Below, one piece after another: positions 44,028 to 48,183 of a stretch of DNA of 48,183 nucleotides. The stretch is from Bryobacterales bacterium (lineage in GTDB: Bacteria > Acidobacteriota > Terriglobia > Bryobacterales > Bryobacteraceae). Made by a program: the position numbers and the translations under genes. The notes under the pieces were generated by a model. The model was not told the DNA's origin. It searched no databases and saw only the letters and a list, made by a program, of their open reading frames with translations. The stretch is from NCBI GenBank assembly GCA_019261985.1, contig JAFAQY010000052.1:1-48183 (forward strand), written 5' to 3'. Each line of letters begins with the position of its first letter. The stretch's first letter is position 1.

Positions 44028-45242
44028 TTACTTAACCGGTAAAAATCGCTGAACCCGCTCTCCGGCAAATACTTCACCTGTATAAACAGTTCCCTTTGAA
44101 TCGACAGCGATCATGTGAAGGCCGAAAAATTGACCACCGTTTTCACCCATACTGCCCATCTGGCCTATGACCTTGCCGTCCTCTCGATTGAGGAACCAGA
44201 TGTGATTGTTGGTGAGGTCGGAAATGTACAGCAGCTTTTGCTGCTTGTCCGGCGAGAACATCACTCCGCCCGTGGACCCGCCGACTCCTGTCATCGCAGC
44301 GAGGATGAACTCCTTGACAAACTTGCCTTGCTTAGTGGCCACTTGAATACGGTTTGCGTTTCGATCCGCCGCGTAGACGAAGCCGTCGTTCGAAATGTTC
44401 AGCGTCAAGTGGCCTCGGAATTCCTTCGGCATGGGACCGCCGGGCGTATAGGCGCGGTCCGCGTCATTGGTGCTCATTTCCGATAACGCGTGGCCGTAAG
44501 CGCCCCATCCGCGCTTAAACTGCAAGGTATCAAGATCGAAAACCATTACGCGGCCCCCCAAGTAATTGTCGGCGCAATACAGCTCGCGCGCCGGTTCGTC
44601 GAGCCGGATTTCTTCGATTCCTCCCACAATCATTGGCGTGGTGGGCGGATATTTCGCGCGAAACGCAGCCACGGCGCCTTCACGCGCAGGTTGTGCGGCG
44701 CCCTTGGCCTGTCCGCGTCCGCCGGGTGCAATGAATCCAGCGACCGGCCCCGCGCTGCCGCGGCCTGGAATATGAGCGGACGTCGGCGCCGGATCGGCGC
44801 CCGCGCCCGGCGGACGCTCCGGTGTGCGCGGAACCTCTCCCATGACCTTGCCCGTTTTCGGATCGTATTTTCGAACCGTGTCCTGCCCGATATAGACGAA
44901 TCCTTTGCTGTCCACAGCCATACCATGGCCCTGCGTCGCGTCGAAGGACCCGATTACATTGCCGCTCTTATCGATGTGAATCATCGCGGGAGGGCGTACG
45001 CAGCAATCGGCCACCGGAGGGTTCAATTCCGCTTCCAGCTCGATATCCGTAAGGTCGTTGGGGCGATTCAACACCCATACGTTGTCGTCTTTATCAACGG
45101 CCAAGCCGGTTACACCGCCCATCTTCCATTTATTTGGGAGCGGCTTGGGCCAGTCAGGGTCAAATTTGAATTTCGGCGCGGTTGGCGTTTGTGCCGTAAT
45201 CGCCGCGCAAAATAACAACCCAAATATACAACCGAGTTTCAT
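44028..45242 (-). CDS. Exported NHL-repeat six-bladed propeller protein
   Basis: 404 residues with signal peptide ending TAQ. NHL-type blades: GGVTGLAVDKDDNVWVLNRP, HGMAVDSKGFVYIG, EEIRLDEPARELYCAD, LTLNISNDGFVYAADRNANRIQ, KLLYISDLTNNHIWFLN and HMIAVDSKGTVYTGEV. It resembles the peptidyl-alpha-hydroxyglycine lyase-like propellers found in soil bacteria. A Gly/Pro-rich insert (GRGSAGPVAGFIAPGGRGQ) sits in the middle. A CC pair (ADCCVRPP) may be a disulfide. Its ATG overlaps the stop of the M16 gene (ATGA), so it is the second gene of that operon. Ligand unknown. Confidence 0.8.
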   Translation of the reverse strand: MKLGCIFGLLFCAAITAQTPTAPKFKFDPDWPKPLPNKWKMGGVTGLAVDKDDNVWVLNRPNDLTDIELEAELNPPVADCCVRPPAMIHIDKSGNVIGSFDATQGHGMAVDSKGFVYIGQDTVRKYDPKTGKVMGEVPRTPERPPGAGADPAPTSAHIPGRGSAGPVAGFIAPGGRGQAKGAAQPAREGAVAAFRAKYPPTTPMIVGGIEEIRLDEPARELYCADNYLGGRVMVFDLDTLQFKRGWGAYGHALSEMSTNDADRAYTPGGPMPKEFRGHLTLNISNDGFVYAADRNANRIQVATKQGKFVKEFILAAMTGVGGSTGGVMFSPDKQQKLLYISDLTNNHIWFLNREDGKVIGQMGSMGENGGQFFGLHMIAVDSKGTVYTGEVFAGERVQRFLPVK

Positions 45243-48058
45243 TGCTGATACACCTTTGCGGCCTTAAAATCGCCGGCCTTAACGACCGACAGAGCACTTA
45301 GATCCATGCGTTGACGGAAGGCGGCGTTCACCTGTTCAGGAGTGAGCGACTGGATTTTGGCATCCATCTGCTGATCCCACAAAAGCGTTCGGTCGAGCCG
45401 TTCGCGCGACGCGAGCAGCGTCAACAACGCGGGGTCTTGGGAGCGCGAAACCAATTGAGCATCGCGGTAAGCCTGCTTCGCGACCGCGATTTCGCCCGGG
45501 GAAAAACCATCCTGGAGCGCCTTGCGCAGCTCGTCGATGAATGACGCCTCGACCTTCGGAGTGTTCGCCGGGTTGCTGATGGCCGCAGCGGAGAACATGG
45601 CCGCGTTGCCCTCGCCCGGAGCGGTGAAAGAAGTCGAGACGCTGTAGCTTAACCCCTCGCGGTTGCGGATGCGATCCGGGATGCGGGCCGTGATCGCTCC
45701 GCCGAGCATGTAGTTCGCGAGCACCATGGCCGGATAATCGGGATCGTCCTGCGACATCTGAATACGCAATCCGGCTTCGAATTGCGCGTTTGCTTTATCG
45801 GGAGTTTCGATCCTCTGGTTAAGAGGTTCGGTGGTCTTATAAACCGCGGTAAGGCGGCGATAGGGGCCCGGCGCGGTCCACGACCCGAGCGTTTCCTCAA
45901 GCGTTTTCGTCACCGCGCTCCGGTCGACAGGGCCGATCAGAGCCGCAACACCATGGGAAGCTCCGTAAAACTGATCGTGGAATTTTTTTACGTCGCTAAG
46001 CGTGACTTTTCTCATCGCTACGAGTTGGTCTTCGCGGGTACCGGTATATTGAGCATCGCCTTTCGCGTAGGGCGAAAGGTGGCGCTGCAACGTGTCCTGC
46101 GCAAGTTGGGCCGGCTCTGTGGGAGTGTTTTCGAGCGCCCTCACCCGCTGCGTTCGCAGTTGATCGAAATCCGCTTCCGGGTAAGCCGGTTCGCGGAGCA
46201 TTTCCGCGGCCAGCCGCAGCGCGGCATCAAAATTCTTGGCGGGAGCTTGTACGGTCACGTTCACTGTGGAAATCGTGCTCGTCGTTCCGCCTCCGCCGCC
46301 GCGGCCACCGCCGCCCGCGGCGCCGCCTATATTGATGTTGATTCTGGCATCCAGTTTGTCCATGGCGTCCTGGAACTGCTGCCGCGTTTTTGTTCGGGTA
46401 CCCCGCAATAATAAGGCGGCGGCGAGTTGGGCAGCGCCGTTCTTGCCGGCAAGAGTCTGTTGATCTCCGAAGCTCAATTCGATGGCGGCATAAACCGTGG
46501 CATTGGCCGTCTGCTTATTCAGCATCACGACTTTCATTCCATTGGCCAGCTTGCTTCGCGTAACCCGCGCCTCGATGTTCGCGGGCGTGGGATCGAACGA
46601 TTCGCCGCGGCTGATGATTAAGCCTGTTTTGTAATTCGAAAGCAGGCTTTCTAATTGAGGAGTTTCGGGCACGATGGTCCGGTCAGGATTAGGATCGGGA
46701 ATGAAGTAACCGGTGGTGCGGTTGGAGGGTTTTAGATAAGTCTTGGCCACCCGAACGACGTCGGCGGCGGTGACGTCCTTCACACGATCGTGCTGCAAAA
46801 ATATCAGCCGCCAATCGCCTTCGGCAATGGGAGCGCTGAGCGCGCGCCCGAACGTCTCGGAATCGCTCATCTGGTTCTCCAGATTGCGCATCAGGCGAGT
46901 CTTCGCGCGATCGACTTCGTCATTGGAAGGCGCTTCTTTGACGAGGGCTTCGAGAGTTTCGATCATGATTTTGCGCACTTCCTCCTGGGACTGATCCTTG
47001 CTAAAGCTTGCCGATACCTCAATCAACCCGGGATCATGTTGCAAGCCGAAGGACATGGCGACGGAATTCGCTTTCTTGCTATCCACCAGCGCTTTGGAAA
47101 GCCGACCTTGACCGCCGCCTCCACGTCCTCCGCCGCCGGTCATGATGCCGGCCAGAACCTGCAGCGGCGCGGAATCGGCGTGGGCCGCGGACGGACCGTG
47201 ATACGCGAGCATCACTTCTTTCTGTTCGCCAACTCGCCGGAGTTCGACGAAGCGCTCGCCATCCTGCGGCGGCTCGACTGTATAGGTTTGGTCGAGCTTG
47301 CGCTCGGGGCGAGGAATTTTGCCGAGCGTATCGGCGACGAACTCGAGCGCCTTCGCGTCATCGATGCGGCCGGCGATTACCAGCACGGCATTGTCGGGCT
47401 GATAGTACTTTTTATAAAACGCCGCGAGGCGCTCGATCGGCACTCGTTCGATGTCTTCGCGGGAACCAATGGTCGATTTGCCGTAGTTGTGCCACAAATA
47501 CGCGGTGGCTTCCACTCGTTCGCCGAGGACGGATCGCGGATTGTTTTCGCCGCGCTCAAATTCGTTCCGCACCACGGTCATCTCGGTATCGAGGAGTTCC
47601 TTCGCCATCCGCATATTCACCATGCGATCGGCTTCCAGGCCCAGCGCCCATTTCAAGTTGTCGTCGGTGGCGGGCACGGTTTCAAAGTAATTGGTGCGGT
47701 CCTCGCTCGTGGTTCCGTTCCAGGAGGCCCCGCGATTTACGAGTTCCTTCTTAATCTGCCGGCCGCTGTTGGTCTCGATGAAATTCATATGCTCCAGCAA
47801 ATGCGCCATGCCGGTCTCGCCGTAGCCCTCAAATCGCGAACCCACCAGATAGGTCATATTTACGGTGACCTTGGGGCTGGCTGGGTCGGGGAACAGAAGA
47901 ACTCGCAAGCCGTTCGGATACTCGTATTCGGTGACACCTCCGATGGCGGCTTTCTTCGCGACTCCGGGGGGCAGCGTTTGGCACCAGGCGAAACCGGCAA
48001 AGGCGTACGCAACTGTGAGGAAGAGCCTGCGCTTGCACATATCGCAGTTATAACTCAT
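45239..48058 (-). CDS. Exported M16 family zinc metalloprotease (fused double unit)
   Basis: Up to 939 residues. The N-terminal half has the inverted zinc motif HLLEH in GMAHLLEHMNF and the downstream Glu in ERGENNPRSVLGERVE; the C-terminal half is a second M16 unit without HxxEH, with the substrate-binding RxxxGLSYSVS. Active and inactive units in one chain are usual for pitrilysin-type M16 proteins. Two Gly/Arg-rich loops (GGGGRGGGGQGR and GGGGRGGGGG) are inserted. The start is uncertain: ATG at 48058 or ATG at 48040, which gives a cleaner signal peptide MCKRRLFLTVAYAFAGFAWC. Neither has a Shine-Dalgarno. It would degrade peptides outside the cytoplasm. Confidence 0.88.
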   Translation of the reverse strand: MSYNCDMCKRRLFLTVAYAFAGFAWCQTLPPGVAKKAAIGGVTEYEYPNGLRVLLFPDPASPKVTVNMTYLVGSRFEGYGETGMAHLLEHMNFIETNSGRQIKKELVNRGASWNGTTSEDRTNYFETVPATDDNLKWALGLEADRMVNMRMAKELLDTEMTVVRNEFERGENNPRSVLGERVEATAYLWHNYGKSTIGSREDIERVPIERLAAFYKKYYQPDNAVLVIAGRIDDAKALEFVADTLGKIPRPERKLDQTYTVEPPQDGERFVELRRVGEQKEVMLAYHGPSAAHADSAPLQVLAGIMTGGGGRGGGGQGRLSKALVDSKKANSVAMSFGLQHDPGLIEVSASFSKDQSQEEVRKIMIETLEALVKEAPSNDEVDRAKTRLMRNLENQMSDSETFGRALSAPIAEGDWRLIFLQHDRVKDVTAADVVRVAKTYLKPSNRTTGYFIPDPNPDRTIVPETPQLESLLSNYKTGLIISRGESFDPTPANIEARVTRSKLANGMKVVMLNKQTANATVYAAIELSFGDQQTLAGKNGAAQLAAALLLRGTRTKTRQQFQDAMDKLDARININIGGAAGGGGRGGGGGTTSTISTVNVTVQAPAKNFDAALRLAAEMLREPAYPEADFDQLRTQRVRALENTPTEPAQLAQDTLQRHLSPYAKGDAQYTGTREDQLVAMRKVTLSDVKKFHDQFYGASHGVAALIGPVDRSAVTKTLEETLGSWTAPGPYRRLTAVYKTTEPLNQRIETPDKANAQFEAGLRIQMSQDDPDYPAMVLANYMLGGAITARIPDRIRNREGLSYSVSTSFTAPGEGNAAMFSAAAISNPANTPKVEASFIDELRKALQDGFSPGEIAVAKQAYRDAQLVSRSQDPALLTLLASRERLDRTLLWDQQMDAKIQSLTPEQVNAAFRQRMDLSALSVVKAGDFKAAKVYQQ

Positions 48059-48071
48059 CGGGGCGAGGAAT

Positions 48072-48183
48072 GTGGGGCGGGGCTAACCTGCGGTGGGTTG
48101 CCAAACCCGCCTGGCGCGACTCGATCGATGCTTAGAAATGACCCGCGCTCTTGTGAAACTCGGCCAGCGCGGTTGGCAACCGC
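48072..48183. repeat. Hairpin repeat, copy 11, at the window edge
   Basis: GTGGGGCGGGGCTAACC then GGTGGGTTGCCAAACCCGCC to 48111, and a separate GCGGTT-GGC-AACCGC at 48169-48183 cut by the window end. It lies upstream of the M16 gene. Confidence 0.85.

Noticed and set aside
1-48183. tRNA, rRNA or riboswitch genes
   Set aside because: No T-loop GGTTCGAATCC-type sequences with acceptor pairing and no known riboswitch cores were noticed by eye; short or divergent ones could be missed.

Overview
The window looks like a chromosomal segment of a soil acidobacterium, most like Bryobacterales/Solibacteraceae. This is inferred from gene content, not from a marker gene. The GC content is high. Typical acidobacterial items are present: a PadR regulator with an 882-residue tandem FtsX-type ADOP permease and no ATPase, a decayed member of the TIGR03435 soil-associated family, DUF6152, SBBP-repeat and PEP-CTERM exported proteins, and many secreted beta-propellers and hydrolases. 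There are no rRNA or tRNA genes, no CRISPR array, no transposase and no phage genes.

Layout. 1-7.0 kb: the end of an exported PEP-CTERM protein, a HemG-like flavodoxin, a DUF6152 protein, an exported protein of unknown function, a lipoprotein, a frameshifted coiled-coil gene, and a two-gene unit of an exported Abhydrolase_10 protein and a YncE-type propeller. 7.0-9.4 kb: a small acidic protein and recJ. 9.5-15.3 kb: one minus-strand operon yceD-rpmF-plsX-dsbD-M28 peptidase with a good sigma70 promoter at its head. 15.4-18.9 kb: malate synthase aceB, divergent from an exported cytochrome c-PQQ quinoprotein. 18.9-25.4 kb: a type IV pilus/type II secretion operon pilB-pilM-pilN-pilO-pilP-pseudopilin. 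25.4-27.3 kb: a small patch with Uma2, an excisionase-like HTH gene, a possible PIN remnant and the TIGR03435 pseudogene. 27.3-31.5 kb: ADOP and padR (with an operator laid over its promoter) and a DUF389-like membrane protein. 31.6-38.2 kb: ppa, an exported alpha/beta hydrolase with a small membrane protein, a divergent exported FecR-like/caspase/TPR protein, and a nitronate monooxygenase. 38.2-48.1 kb: secreted proteins, namely a second copy of the unknown family, a Tat-exported zinc dehydrogenase, a second Abhydrolase_10, a broken SBBP protein, an NHL propeller and an M16 double peptidase.

The most striking feature is not a gene. At least eleven loci carry short hairpin repeats, about one per 4.4 kb. 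The arms differ between copies but stay perfectly complementary within a copy (GCAGGCT..AGCCTGC, CGGAGGCT..AGCCTCCG, GGCCGATT..AATCGGCC, GCGGGTT..AACCCGC). They are framed by a shared GTGGGGCAGG / CCTGCCCCAC border. They lie between convergent, divergent and co-directional genes alike. One supplies the recJ stop codon, one abuts the truncated end of the SBBP gene, and one lies inside the pseudopilin reading frame and must be translated if that gene is used.

Several genes are decaying: the coiled-coil gene (one extra T), the TIGR03435 gene (two in-frame stops) and the SBBP gene (one in-frame TGA plus a missing 3' end). Others have odd residues or localisation: an Abhydrolase_10 with Thr at the likely nucleophile position, and an NAD-type zinc dehydrogenase carrying a Tat signal.
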